A DNA stretch of 64,000 bases from CAWJKP01 sp963843465 (GCA_963843465.1 CAWJKP010000001.1:434001-498000), one strand, 5' to 3'. Positions 1 through 8,622 are shown, counted from the stretch's first letter. Notes: generated by a model from the letters alone, not told the origin. A program made the numbers and translations.

Positions 1-2
1 AA

Positions 3-182
3 GAGGACGTGGAGGTCGAGCCCGAGGAGGACGTGGAGGTCGAGCCCGAGGAGGACGAAGACGTGGATGTGGAGGCCGAGGAAGCCGCTGCCGAGGGCCA
101 CAAGGGCAACGGCCAGGGCAACGACAGACCGCTGAGCGTCAAGGAGAAGATCGCCCGCGCCATGGCGAAGGCGGGCAAATAG
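3..182 (+). CDS. C-terminal tail of an acidic protein (5' end outside window)
   Basis: The open frame enters from the window edge and ends at TAG 180-182. The visible 59 residues begin with repeats of the type EDVEVEPE, encoded by an 18-bp tandem DNA repeat at the very start. They continue as a Glu/Asp/Ala-rich stretch and close with a basic tail, KEKIARAMAKAGK. Acid-rich linkers ending in a short basic helix are common in nucleoid or RNA-associated proteins, but no domain is visible, so no function is assigned. Confidence 0.6.
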   Translation, partial: EDVEVEPEEDVEVEPEEDEDVDVEAEEAAAEGHKGNGQGNDRPLSVKEKIARAMAKAGK

Positions 183-510
183 CGAGGTTTGCTCGCGCTG
201 TGGCTTGCAGGAGCATTACCGCCATCAGCAGGTTGCCAACCTCGCCCCCGCGACAGAGGTATAACCACGACACGCATATGCTTGTCGTGCGAGACCTTTT
301 GACGCTGGAACCATGAGAGATTCACGCCTAAGGCCTGAGCCATCGCGACCAGGGAAGTAGTAGCTGATACCGAGTGGCGGGCGGAGTCCAGTGTTCTGCT
401 GGGTCCGCCCACCAAGCTGCTCAGTTGAGCGAGGGTGGCGAAATGGTATTCGCAGCACCCTCAATCCATGCAAGAATAATAGAAGCCCTCCGCTAGGAGA
501 TGAAGGAGTC
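183..510. other. Intergenic stretch with a small inverted repeat
   Basis: No convincing gene is seen here. An inverted repeat with 7-bp arms (CACGACA at 266-272, TGTCGTG at 283-289) lies in the middle; no T-run follows it, so it is not a classical terminator. The right part holds the tRNA-like remnant described separately. The sequence before the next start has AGGAGA and AAGGAG motifs. Confidence 0.4.
429..498 (+). pseudogene. Possible degenerate tRNA-Leu(CAA) remnant
   Basis: The stretch resembles the 5' half of a bacterial tRNA-Leu: an acceptor-like GCGAGGG (429-435), TG, then a D-arm of GCG / AAATGGTATT / CGC (438-453) with the GG of the D-loop, and a loop reading CTCAATC, which would give anticodon CAA. 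An imperfect partner for the acceptor, CCCTCCGC, lies near 486-493. No T-arm is visible and the anticodon stem pairs poorly, so it cannot be a working tRNA. It may be the scar of an integration next to a tRNA gene, or chance. Confidence 0.22.
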
Positions 511-1497
511 ATGTCGAGTCAGGGACTAAGACGTAAGCGTATGTCGCATGCGGCGTTTCGCAGACAGTTCGACGCCATGCTGCGCTGGCTCAGCCCGTTG
601 CCGCCGCCCCACCGCCGCTGGATCGCCGCCACCGCCATGGCCGAGGCGGCGCCCGACGGACTGGACACCACCGACCCCGCCGTGGTAGAGGCGGCCAAGT
701 CTCTGCAGGCCCTGGATTCCTGTGACGGGGACGACGAGAGGGCGGCCGTGCGGCAGCGGTGGCCGACGATCAGCGCGGCGCAGGCCATCTTCGAGGGGGA
801 TGGGCCGCGGCGGTGGAAGCTCGAAAGCTGGATCTTGACCGGTGAATCAGACCGTGAAATCGCAGATCATTGTGGCGTGCCACCCGTCGTTGTCGCTGTT
901 TATCAAGAGTTGTTCTTTGAGCGGCGACAGTACCTCGACCACCTGGACAAGCGAGAATGGTTGGCCCAACGGATGTATGGTCCTTACATGGGCTTGACCT
1001 TCCGTAGCGAGGAACTGGGGCGATTTTGGGCTTGGGCGGCGCTTACCGGCGGCCCGGCGGTGCTGAGTAGTTTCTTGACTGCGTTCGATGCGGCAAGGAA
1101 GGTTGATACACCGCCCACCTTGGCCGCCTACCTACAGCCAGGATTAGAGATTTCGTCGAGCTTACAGGCCACTGTGGCCGTTCATGTCATCCCGACGAAC
1201 AAGGACACGGCTATCGCATGGGCAGCATTTCGCGTCCGGCTGATCGAGGCCGAGGCGATGCCCGATCCCCGACAACGTGAAGTAGCACTCCTCCGACTGA
1301 ATCGCGACGTTGTGTCGTTTGCATGGGGCCTGCTGGGCGGCAAGTCGCCAGAGAAGCTGCGGCATTTGTTGCGGCTGGGGAAGCGGAAGACTGTCGCTAG
1401 CGTTGTGTTATCGCCCGAGGCAGCACTGGCGGATTTGATCGCGAAACTGAAAATCGACCTGCCCCCGCGTGAGGCAGGGCAAGGCGGCGCAGCGTGA
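511..1497 (+). CDS. Hypothetical protein, first gene of a three-gene module
   Basis: A 328-residue soluble protein that I do not recognise. The start at 511 is preferred over an earlier in-frame ATG because AAGGAG lies just before it and the residues upstream are translated tRNA-like sequence. The middle (around residues 110-145) has a helix-turn-helix-like pattern, GESDREIADHCGVPP followed by a hydrophobic helix, similar to the 'which step next' HTH of planctomycete plasmid and phage proteins. The C-terminus is Lys/Leu-rich and helical. Its stop overlaps a GTG of the next frame, suggesting coupled translation. DNA binding is an inference from the HTH-like segment only. Confidence 0.6.
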   Translation: MSSQGLRRKRMSHAAFRRQFDAMLRWLSPLPPPHRRWIAATAMAEAAPDGLDTTDPAVVEAAKSLQALDSCDGDDERAAVRQRWPTISAAQAIFEGDGPRRWKLESWILTGESDREIADHCGVPPVVVAVYQELFFERRQYLDHLDKREWLAQRMYGPYMGLTFRSEELGRFWAWAALTGGPAVLSSFLTAFDAARKVDTPPTLAAYLQPGLEISSSLQATVAVHVIPTNKDTAIAWAAFRVRLIEAEAMPDPRQREVALLRLNRDVVSFAWGLLGGKSPEKLRHLLRLGKRKTVASVVLSPEAALADLIAKLKIDLPPREAGQGGAA

Positions 1498-1520
1498 AAA
1501 GCGCGGCACAAGGTCTGTTT

Positions 1521-1877
1521 ATGGCGTGGGAACACAGGAAGACGACAACGCGACGCTATTACTACCGGCACGGCCGCAACGGCATGGGCCGCCCAATCAA
1601 GCTGTACGTTGGCAGCGGCCGTGACGCCCACCGGCTCGCTGAGGCCGACGTAGCGGCCCGCTTAGAGCGAGCCAGGGCCCGACAGGCTTGGCTGCAACAG
1701 TCGGCGCAGGTCGAACAAGCGCAGCAAGTGCTCGATGAGTTCTGCGAAATAATGGGCCTGTTGATGAAAGGAGTGCTCGTTGCATCAAACTGGCACCAGC
1801 ATGGCCACGAATGGCGAAGGAGGATGTTGACATGGCCGGCGAACCGGAAGTTCGGAAGCCCACCGAGGCCGACCTGA
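1521..1877 (+). CDS. Small conserved planctomycete hypothetical protein
   Basis: A 118-residue protein. The start at ATG 1521 gives the N-terminus MAWEHR...RRYYYR followed by KLYVGSG, a pattern I associate with small planctomycete proteins of unknown function that begin MAWE(R) and have a Tyr-rich strand, then an Arg/Ala-rich helix. A GTG at 1494 overlapping the upstream stop is an alternative start. The helix (about residues 45-85) is rich in Arg, Ala and Gln. The 3' end overlaps the next gene by 46 bp. Function unknown. Confidence 0.55.
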   Translation: MAWEHRKTTTRRYYYRHGRNGMGRPIKLYVGSGRDAHRLAEADVAARLERARARQAWLQQSAQVEQAQQVLDEFCEIMGLLMKGVLVASNWHQHGHEWRRRMLTWPANRKFGSPPRPT

Positions 1878-2278
1878 AGGCATTGAAGGTCCTGATCAAA
1901 CGCGCCAACCGGGGCGAGCAGCCGGCTCTGGACAAACTGCGCGATTTCCTTGACGAGAATCCGCAAGTCTGGAAGGTCGTGGGTGACCTGGGGCGTATGG
2001 CCGAGAACGCCTGGGTCAAGTTGATCTCCGGCCAAGATAGCCTGGCTGCGGAGTCGATTCGACGCCAGCTTGCTGAACTCAGGGAGGAACTGGCGGACGG
2101 ATCGGCCGGCATAGTCGAGCGGCTCCTCAGTGAGCAGGTGGCCCTGACGTTGCTGGAGGCGCGATACCTGGAAACGCTCGCCGCGGGAACCACCGGCACC
2201 ATCGGCCAAGCCGCCTTGTTGCTGCGGCGGTTGGAGTCCGCACAAAAAGGCTCGGCGCCGCACTTCGGTCACTCGTGA
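1832..2278 (+). CDS. Hypothetical helical protein, third gene of the module
   Basis: A 148-residue, mostly helical, charged protein of unknown function. ATG 1832 is chosen because AAGGAGG (1817-1823) is well spaced before it; ATG 1811 is seven codons upstream. Residues 10-60 are rich in Lys/Leu/Asp, and a WKVVGDLGRMAE segment precedes a long helix ending in LLLRRLESAQK. It overlaps the preceding gene, so the three genes from 511 to 2278 look like one transcription unit of the type often found on planctomycete accessory elements. No signal peptide or membrane segment. Confidence 0.55.
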   Translation: MAGEPEVRKPTEADLKALKVLIKRANRGEQPALDKLRDFLDENPQVWKVVGDLGRMAENAWVKLISGQDSLAAESIRRQLAELREELADGSAGIVERLLSEQVALTLLEARYLETLAAGTTGTIGQAALLLRRLESAQKGSAPHFGHS

Positions 2279-2448
2279 TAACGCGGAAATTACTCGCTGA
2301 AAACACGACCGCCTCGCGCCTACGAGTCTTCGATGCGGAGCAGAAGACCGGCTGATACCAGAGTGCCATGATTGACTCAAGGTGCCGGCGGCTGGTGAGG
2401 GTGGGGCCCGAATGGAAATCACGCAGCAAAGGATGGAGGATAATCCCA

Positions 2449-3129
2449 ATGGCTAAATCAACGGAACCTCGCCCAGGCGAGGGAAGATTCAACGCGCTGG
2501 TCCGGTTGCTCGGATCGAAGGACCCGCAGACGCGCCAAGAGGCTGCTGCGATGTTGCGCCAGGCAGGCAAGCCTGCTGCGCCGCCGCTGGTCAATGAGGC
2601 GATCAAGCCGGGCAAACGGTCCCACCATCGCATTGCCATCCTCGACGTGGTGCAGCAGATCGGCGGCCCACTCGGCCCGGACGACATGTCCCGCTTGCAG
2701 GACCTGCTCCGACACCGGGACCCATGCGTCAGCGCCCGCAACCAGCAGCCGTGGCAATTCGTGGTGATCGACGACCAGACAACGCTGGCCGAAATCCCCA
2801 AGTTCATGCCCAACGCCCCCATGGCCGGCAGCGCCCCGCTGGCGATCCTGGTCTGCGGTGACCTGAATCTGGAGAAGTCCGAGGGTTACTGGGTGGTGGA
2901 CTGTGCGGCGGCCGTCGAGAACATGCTCCTGGCGGCGCACGCCCTGGGCCTGGGCGCCGTGTGGACCGGCGTCTATCCGCGAGAGGCGAGGATGGAGGGT
3001 CTGCGGCAGCTCGTCGGCCTACCTCAGAACGTCATGGCCCATAGTCTCGTCGTGGTTGGCCACACGGCCGAGCAAGTGCAGCCGGAGAATCGCTATCGGC
3101 CGGAGCGGGTGCGTCGGAACCGTTGGTGA
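2449..3129 (+). CDS. Chimeric frame: HEAT-like N-terminus joined to nitroreductase C-terminus
   Basis: Start at ATG 2449, after GGATGGAGGA. Residues 1-90 are a HEAT/armadillo-like segment (LLGSKDPQTRQEAAAMLRQAG... HHRIAILDVVQQIG). At about residue 92 the sequence changes, within codons 2724-2735, into SARNQQPWQFVV, which is the internal FMN-binding segment of nitroreductases. From there the rest of a nitroreductase follows: GAVWTGVYP, LVGLPQNVMAHSLVVVGH and ENRY. The nitroreductase N-terminal Arg-rich FMN-binding helix is absent, so this half should not bind FMN normally. I read it as a deletion or chimeric junction rather than a designed fusion. A similar nitroreductase tail lies at 11074-11253. 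Confidence 0.6.
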   Translation: MAKSTEPRPGEGRFNALVRLLGSKDPQTRQEAAAMLRQAGKPAAPPLVNEAIKPGKRSHHRIAILDVVQQIGGPLGPDDMSRLQDLLRHRDPCVSARNQQPWQFVVIDDQTTLAEIPKFMPNAPMAGSAPLAILVCGDLNLEKSEGYWVVDCAAAVENMLLAAHALGLGAVWTGVYPREARMEGLRQLVGLPQNVMAHSLVVVGHTAEQVQPENRYRPERVRRNRW

Positions 3130-3164
3130 CACGCCGCGGCATTGAAACACAAGGGGATGGAGAC

Positions 3165-3863
3165 ATGGCAGACGCCGACGATGTTTTGTATGCCAGGCAG
3201 GAGCGGATCGACGAGTTGCACCGTTGCCGTGCGGGACGGACGGCGCTGCTGGTGATCGACATGCAGAGGGGATTCCTTGAGCCGGGGGCCGCCTTGGAGG
3301 TGCCGCAGGGGCGACAGATCATCGAGAACGTCCGGCGTCTGATCGAGCTGTGCCGTACAAAGGCGATCCCCGTTGTGCATACGCAGTTTGTGTATGCCAC
3401 CGCGATCCCCTGCCTTCGTGGCGATCCGTTCGGGCCAGAACACTTGCCCGCAGGTCCCAGCTCGACTGTTGGATTCGGGCATCCCTCCAGCAACTGCCTG
3501 GTCGGCCCGGATGCTCCGCACGGGCCCAACTCGGCCAAGATCATCCCTGAGCTGGCGCCGAGGCCGGGAGAACTGGTGATTGCCGCCCACACTTACGACA
3601 AGTTCTACGGCACGCCGCTGGATCTTGCCCTCCGCAGCCAGGAGATCCGCTATCTGCTGATCACCGGCATTGTCACCGACATCTGCGTCAACAGCACAGT
3701 CCTCGCCGCCGCTAACCGCGACTATCGGGTGACGGTGGTTACGGATGGCGTGGCGACCTTGTGGCCGGAGATCCAACAGGCATGCTTCGACATCTGGCGG
3801 CGGAAGTTCGCCCGGCTGAGAACGACGGCTCAAATGGTCGAGGAACTCAGCAGCCTCTGCTGA
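3165..3863 (+). CDS. Isochorismatase-family cysteine hydrolase
   Basis: A 232-residue cytoplasmic hydrolase of the isochorismatase/nicotinamidase fold. The catalytic triad of the family is visible: Asp in ALLVIDMQ (about residue 32), Lys in HTYDKFYGTPLD, and the nucleophilic Cys in GIVTDICVNST. Length is within the usual 180-240 range. ATG 3165 follows GGGGATGGAG; an upstream in-frame GTG at 3123 would overlap the nitroreductase-like frame. The substrate (isochorismate, nicotinamide, N-carbamoyl compound or biuret-type amide) cannot be read from the sequence; the neighbours give no pathway. Confidence 0.85.
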   Translation: MADADDVLYARQERIDELHRCRAGRTALLVIDMQRGFLEPGAALEVPQGRQIIENVRRLIELCRTKAIPVVHTQFVYATAIPCLRGDPFGPEHLPAGPSSTVGFGHPSSNCLVGPDAPHGPNSAKIIPELAPRPGELVIAAHTYDKFYGTPLDLALRSQEIRYLLITGIVTDICVNSTVLAAANRDYRVTVVTDGVATLWPEIQQACFDIWRRKFARLRTTAQMVEELSSLC

Positions 3864-3885
3864 GGCTGTTTCCCAATCCGCACCT

Positions 3886-4183
3886 TCATCGCACTGGATC
3901 TTCGATCCACTGGCGGTAACACGGGCCACACAGATACAGGACCAGTCGCCGGTAGACCTGGTCTATCAGCTCCTGCTCCGACAGGCCACTCATCTGTCTG
4001 AAGAGCCGCTCGATTTCCGCTCGGGGGGTCTAGCTTCAGGTCATCCTCGGAGAATCGTGGCGGCGACGGGTCGGCCATGGCCTCGATCCGCACCAGGTAG
4101 AAGTCGTCCGATCCCGGCTTCAGTGCAGCCCCGCACCGGGCGCAGAGCAGTGCCGAATCGTCCTTCGGGTCTTGCACGTTCAC
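3886..4183 (-). pseudogene. Small split zinc-ribbon protein, interrupted by one extra base in a G run
   Basis: Reading from ATG 4183 gives MNVQDPKDD, then CARC (first zinc knuckle), KPGSDDFYLVRIEAMADP and FSEDDLKLDP. The frame then breaks at a run of six G on the + strand (4023-4028). Ignoring one base restores ERLFRQMSGLSEQELIDQVY, then RRLVLYLCGPCYRQWIEDPV and TGA at 3886-3888. The second CxxC (CGPC) then pairs with CARC as a split zinc ribbon, giving a 98-residue protein. A consensus indel or a real frameshift are both possible. Function unknown; a small metal-binding or regulatory protein is plausible. Confidence 0.7.
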
Positions 4184-4324
4184 GGCACCATTGTACGGCC
4201 TCTGCCTCTGGTCGTCACGGAAGCAGATACTGGCCGGGTGGACAATGCGGGGCCTTGAGCATTGTGGTTCCGCGCGGGATGATTATGGCATTCATGGTCC
4301 ATCTCAACACGCCAGGAGAGCGCC

Positions 4325-5311
4325 ATGGCAAAGGCAAAAGAGGGAAACACCGGCTCGAAGCCCAAGCCCAGCCGAAGGCGTAAGAAGAAGACTGCAGAGC
4401 CCGCATCGCGTGGCCTGACGGCGGGGCAGGTGGCTGCCGGTTCGCCTCCCGCGAAGGTGGAACAGCTCCAGGCGGCCATCGAGGCGGTCGGCGGCAGGGT
4501 CATCGGCACCTACCGCGAGCCGTTGGAGGGACACTGGCACGTCTTGGCCAGCCTGCCCATCGACAAGGTCTTGCCCACGCCGTTCCAGCGGGATCTTTCT
4601 GATGCGCATGTTGGCCGACTAACCAACGTCATCAACCGAACGGCGCGCTTCCTGGACCCCATCGTGGCCGTGCAGAACCAGCAGGGGGCCTTCTGGACGC
4701 CCAACGGCCACCACCGCCTGGCGGCCATGCAGCGACTGGGGGCACGATCCATTATTGCCGTGGTGGTGCCGGATGCGGAAGTTGCCTATCAGATCCTGTC
4801 GCTGAACACGGAGAAAGGGCACAACCTTCGCGAGAAATCGCTGGAGGTGGTCCGCATGGCGCGTTCCTTGGCCGACCTGGACCCGAGGCCGGAGAAGGAG
4901 TTCGCGCTGGAGTTCGAGGAGCCCGCGTTTCTGACTCTCGGCCTCACCTATGAGCAGCGGGGCCGTTTTGCCGGTGGGGCCTACCATCCGCTTCTCCGCC
5001 GGGTCGAAGCGTTCCTGTCGCAGTCGCTTCCGAAGGCGCTGGAGACGCGCAACGGACGAGCGGTGCAACTCTTGGAACTGGACGACCGGGTCAACGAGGC
5101 GGTCTCCCAGCTCAAAGCACGCGGTTTCACCAGCCCTTACCTGAAGACTTTCGTGGTGGCGAGAATCAACCCCTTACGATTCAAGCGGGGAGCGGCGGCG
5201 GCGTTCGATGAAACCATCGAGACGATGCTCAAGGCGGTCCGGCGGTTCGATGCAGCCAAAGTCCAGATCGGGGATCTTGCCGCTGCTTCCGGCCCGCCTG
5301 CTGAAGAGTGA
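4325..5311 (+). CDS. ParB/Srx-like nuclease-fold protein
   Basis: A 328-residue protein with a clear start: AGGAGAG sits just before ATG 4325. A Lys/Arg-rich, probably disordered N-terminus (residues 1-30) is followed by a ParB-like domain (about residues 75-165) with PIDKVLPTPFQRDLS, FLDPIVAVQ and the signature TPNGHHRLAAMQRLG, then LNTEKGHNLREKSLEVVRMA. ParB/sulfiredoxin-fold proteins bind DNA or a nucleotide through the GHHR loop. No ParA partner is adjacent, and HTH features of chromosome-partitioning ParB are not obvious, so this is more like the stand-alone ParB-like proteins of accessory DNA. Exact role unknown. Confidence 0.75.
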   Translation: MAKAKEGNTGSKPKPSRRRKKKTAEPASRGLTAGQVAAGSPPAKVEQLQAAIEAVGGRVIGTYREPLEGHWHVLASLPIDKVLPTPFQRDLSDAHVGRLTNVINRTARFLDPIVAVQNQQGAFWTPNGHHRLAAMQRLGARSIIAVVVPDAEVAYQILSLNTEKGHNLREKSLEVVRMARSLADLDPRPEKEFALEFEEPAFLTLGLTYEQRGRFAGGAYHPLLRRVEAFLSQSLPKALETRNGRAVQLLELDDRVNEAVSQLKARGFTSPYLKTFVVARINPLRFKRGAAAAFDETIETMLKAVRRFDAAKVQIGDLAAASGPPAEE

Positions 5312-5395
5312 ACCGATAGTCTTCTGCACGGTCGGAGTAGTCCGCACATTCTACAAACCTGAAGGGCAACGAAAAATGAGACGAAGGGGAAGTAG

Positions 5396-6709
5396 ATGAC
5401 CATGGAACGCAGGAAACTCACGACCAGATTCGCCCACCGCCCGGGTCTGCGCTCGCTGTTGCTCTTGGTGGCGGGCGTGCTCGCATGTTGCACTGCCAAT
5501 AGCTTTGGCGTTGAGGTCCAGGCGGTTGTCAACAGGATCGACCCCGATCAACGATTACTCGTCGTCACGGCCGGTCAGCAGCAACGGGCGATCCGGGTAC
5601 CCGAAGGAGTCAAGGTCATCAATGCCGAGGGACGCGAAAGCCCGGACGGCCTCAAGACCAAGGAGTTGCGCGAGGGGGTGACCATCACGCTCGTGGCGGA
5701 ACGGAAGGACGGAAAGCCGCTCCTGCAAGAGATCCGTCTTGGCGCAAGGCCCGAACCGTCCACGGTGCCCGAGTCCCCTACCCAACAGGACACATCTCGT
5801 CTCATCCCGCTTACCGATCTGGGCCAACGCAAGTACCAGGGGTTCCAGGGCAGGTTATATCCGAACGGCGAGAATACGCGACCGGCCAGCCACGAGACGG
5901 CAGGTGTGAAACTGGCCGAGCAGGTGCGACCGCTCGACGCCCAGGGCAAGGCGAGCGACGACGGCAAGATCGTCTTGCTGGGGATTGGTTTCAGCAATAC
6001 GGTGCAGGCGTTCGCTGGCTTTACGAAGGTCGCCCAGCGCGACCGCGACGTGAATCCGAAACTCGTGCTCGTCAACGGGGCGGTGGGCGGAATGTCGGCC
6101 ACGATGATTCAGAAACCGGACGACCAGCAACGGGGAACCAAGTATTGGACCACGGTGGATGAACGGCTAACGGCGGCGGGCGTGACGGGGATGCAGGTGC
6201 AGGTCGTGTGGATCAAGGAGACCGACCCCGCGCCGCAGACGGGTGGATTCCCCAAGTACACCCAGACGCTGGAGTCCGAATTGACGAAGATCGTGCAGAT
6301 TCTGCACCGGCGTTTCCCCAACCTGAAGCTGGCCTACCTGTCAAGCCGCACGTACGGCGGTTGGGCGAGGCGGCCGGGGGGCGGCGTGCCGGGTAACTCC
6401 GAACCGTTCTCTTACGAATCGGGCTTTGCGGTGAAGTGGCTGATCGAGCGCCAGTTGCGGGGTGACCCGGCGCTGAACTTCGACCCGACCAAGGGCGATG
6501 TCCGGGTGCCTTGGCTCAGTTGGGCAGCCTATCTGTGGACCAACGGTACTACGCCGCGCGGCGACGGCGTGTTTTTCACCATCGACGATTTCCAGGAAAA
6601 GGACCGCATGCACGAGTCGCCCGGCGGCCAGGAGAAGGTCGGCAACCTGCTGCTCCGGTTCTTCAAGAACGATTCCACAACGAAACCCTGGTTCAAGGCC
6701 AGCCCCTGA
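5396..6709 (+). CDS. Secreted SGNH/GDSL-like hypothetical protein
   Basis: A 437-residue protein with a signal peptide (about residues 17-39: LRSLLLLVAGVLACCTANSFG). Residues 42-115 form a small beta domain (VNRIDPDQRLLVVTAG... VPEGVKVINAEGRE) common in planctomycete exported proteins. The main domain (about 180-430) begins KIVLLGIGFSNT, comparable to block I of SGNH hydrolases, and has VNGAVGGMSATMI and VQVVWIKETDP. The catalytic Asp-x-x-His pair of block V is not obvious, although MHESPGGQEKVGNLLL near the end is suggestive. Enzyme activity is unproven; envelope location is likely. Confidence 0.65.
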   Translation: MTMERRKLTTRFAHRPGLRSLLLLVAGVLACCTANSFGVEVQAVVNRIDPDQRLLVVTAGQQQRAIRVPEGVKVINAEGRESPDGLKTKELREGVTITLVAERKDGKPLLQEIRLGARPEPSTVPESPTQQDTSRLIPLTDLGQRKYQGFQGRLYPNGENTRPASHETAGVKLAEQVRPLDAQGKASDDGKIVLLGIGFSNTVQAFAGFTKVAQRDRDVNPKLVLVNGAVGGMSATMIQKPDDQQRGTKYWTTVDERLTAAGVTGMQVQVVWIKETDPAPQTGGFPKYTQTLESELTKIVQILHRRFPNLKLAYLSSRTYGGWARRPGGGVPGNSEPFSYESGFAVKWLIERQLRGDPALNFDPTKGDVRVPWLSWAAYLWTNGTTPRGDGVFFTIDDFQEKDRMHESPGGQEKVGNLLLRFFKNDSTTKPWFKASP

Positions 6710-6788
6710 CGCCGGAACAGATCGACCACATAATTACCGTGCTTGCGCGGTGGCTGCGCGAGGGAACTCCTGGAGGCTCGGCCCATGA
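6710..6788 (+). other. Short coding-like remnant after the SGNH-like gene
   Basis: One frame reads LTPEQIDHIITVLARWLRE, which resembles the last helix of a c-type cytochrome or similar small domain. No haem-binding CxxCH is nearby. It is most easily explained as another clipped gene end, like others between 2.7 and 12.8 kb. The evidence is a single helix, so the assignment is weak. Confidence 0.2.
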
Positions 6789-7271
6789 GTGGTGAAGAAA
6801 AGACCGAATCGCTGTGGACCAATGTCGCCGGGGGCCGGGTATCGGGTGTTCGCCATCGACCTACCCGGATTCGGGAAGTCGCCGCGGAGCCAGCACGCGC
6901 CGGAGACATGGCTTGCCGAACTGCTTGATCAACTCGGGGTTAGGTCGCCGGTACTGCTGGCCGCATCCATGAGCGGCGCGTACGCCTTCCCCTTGCTCAC
7001 CGAACATCCCAACCGAATCGCAGGTTTTGTGGCCGTCGCCCCGGTGCAGATCCCGGCCTACAAGGATCGGCTGGCCAAGATAACGGCCCCGGTGCTGGCC
7101 GTCTGGGGTGAAAACGACCGTACGATTCCGCTGGCGAACGGCCAGTTGTTGGTAAGGACAGTGCCGCACGGCCGCCTGGTCGTCATTCCCGGCGGTAGTC
7201 ATGCGCCTTATATGAGCGACCCGAAGAGGTTCCACGAAGAGCTGGTGAAGTTCCTTGCCGATTCCGTGTAG
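6789..7271 (+). pseudogene. Alpha/beta hydrolase lacking its N-terminal third
   Basis: From about residue 15 the frame reads GYRVFAIDLPGFGKS, then LLAASMSGAYAFPLL (nucleophile elbow, Ser in SMSG), PVLAVWGENDRTIP (acid) and VIPGGSHAPYMSDP (catalytic His), ending FHEELVKFLAD. These are the central and C-terminal parts of an alpha/beta hydrolase, most like the ABHD14-type group with S-M-S-G at the elbow. The N-terminal strands and the HG oxyanion motif are missing. A competing frame beginning MSGEEKTESLWTNVAG at 6785 suggests the 5' part came from another gene. The triad is present but the fold would be incomplete. Confidence 0.65.
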
Positions 7272-7291
7272 TGTCGTTGAAAGGTACTGCC

Positions 7292-8593
7292 ATGCGTCCT
7301 GGCTTGTTGTGGTCACGAATCTTGCGGTGCCAAAGCGCCGCGCTACTTTGCCTCTTGTGGGCAGGGTTCTTGTTCTTCTCGCAGGTGTCGGCCTGGGCCG
7401 ATGGCAAGGCCGTGGGACCTGCGGTATACCAAGGACATCCTTACCAAGGCTCCGTCGAGGAACACGCCCAGGAGGCCATCCTCATCTTCCATGACTCCGA
7501 GAAGCCGGGCGAGGCCCGTGAGGACCTGATCCTTCGCATCAGCGTCCAGGGAGAAGTGAGCAATTTCGCCTGGGTCGTCCCCTTTCCCAATGAGCCCCAG
7601 GTGGCCAAGGAGGACGCGAAGCTCTTCACGGAGTTGTACGATTATGTCGAGGCTCGCCTGGCCTCTCGCTTCGCGTACGCGCCCAAGGCCGAAGGTGCAA
7701 AGGCGGCCGAGGAAAAGCCTGCGGCCGCGTCGGTGGAAGTCCTCTCGCGGAAGATCGTCGGCTCGTTCGACGTAGCTGTCGTCCGCGAGAACCAGCCCGG
7801 TGCGCTCAATGAGTGGCTCAAGAAGGAAGGATACCAGACGCTCCGCGATGCCGACGAGGTGCTGGGGTTCTACGACAGGAAGAAGTATGTCTTCGCCTGC
7901 ATCAAGGTCAGCGAGGCCCAGTTGGACAAGCACACCCCGGTAGACCTGCATCCGCTACGATTCTCCTTCAAGACGGGCGGCCGGGACGGGATGTTCTTCC
8001 CCATGAAGATGACGGGGCTTCAGGACCATGCGTTCGACGTGAACCTCTACGTCTTTTATCATGCCTGGCTGAACGACCACCTTTCCAAATTTGGGTACGA
8101 GCACCGCGGCCTGCGGCTGAAGTACCGCGATTGGGACACTCCTGCGTGTGAACCCAACGCCGGGAAGACCTGGTCCACGCCCCAGCGCGACGTGTTCCTC
8201 CGCGACCTCGCCCCACGCATCCCAACCGTGGCTGCGTTGTTTCAGAAGCTGCACCCGGGCGAGCGCTACTACCTGACGAACATCCAGGCTTTGGGCCTGA
8301 AGCCGGAGGCGGTGAGGCAGTGGTCGGACGACCTGTGGCTGTTCCCCTACTACGTTGATCGGAAGTTCGTGCCCTACGACGCCCGGCCGGGTGGCCCTGG
8401 ATCTGCTGCCTGGCCGGACAGCATACCCGCCGAGAAGACTTCCTCTGGGGTAAAGGCCAGTGAAGGCGATATTGCCGTCCTAGCCTTCTCGCCGGGCAAA
8501 GCGCTGTGGCTGGTAGCCATCGGCGTTGGCTTGGTCGTACTCGTGGCGTTCGGAGTTGTCCAGGTGTTGCGCAGGGGCCAGCGAGCGACGTAA
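7292..8593 (+). CDS. DUF2330 membrane-anchored exported protein
   Basis: A 433-residue protein with a signal peptide (SAALLCLLWAGFLFFSQVSAWA) and a C-terminal transmembrane helix (ALWLVAIGVGLVVLVAFGVV) followed by a basic tail, so the bulk should face outside. The domain matches the DUF2330 pattern: AVYQGHPYQGSVEEHAQEA, LILRISVQGEVSNFAWVVPFP and a later PLRFSFKTGG. Function of the family is unknown. ATG 7292 is chosen with GAAAGG upstream; a GTG at 7271 overlaps the preceding stop. Confidence 0.8.
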   Translation: MRPGLLWSRILRCQSAALLCLLWAGFLFFSQVSAWADGKAVGPAVYQGHPYQGSVEEHAQEAILIFHDSEKPGEAREDLILRISVQGEVSNFAWVVPFPNEPQVAKEDAKLFTELYDYVEARLASRFAYAPKAEGAKAAEEKPAAASVEVLSRKIVGSFDVAVVRENQPGALNEWLKKEGYQTLRDADEVLGFYDRKKYVFACIKVSEAQLDKHTPVDLHPLRFSFKTGGRDGMFFPMKMTGLQDHAFDVNLYVFYHAWLNDHLSKFGYEHRGLRLKYRDWDTPACEPNAGKTWSTPQRDVFLRDLAPRIPTVAALFQKLHPGERYYLTNIQALGLKPEAVRQWSDDLWLFPYYVDRKFVPYDARPGGPGSAAWPDSIPAEKTSSGVKASEGDIAVLAFSPGKALWLVAIGVGLVVLVAFGVVQVLRRGQRAT

Positions 8594-8622
8594 CAACCGC
8601 CGATAGTTGCCGTACCACAGAA

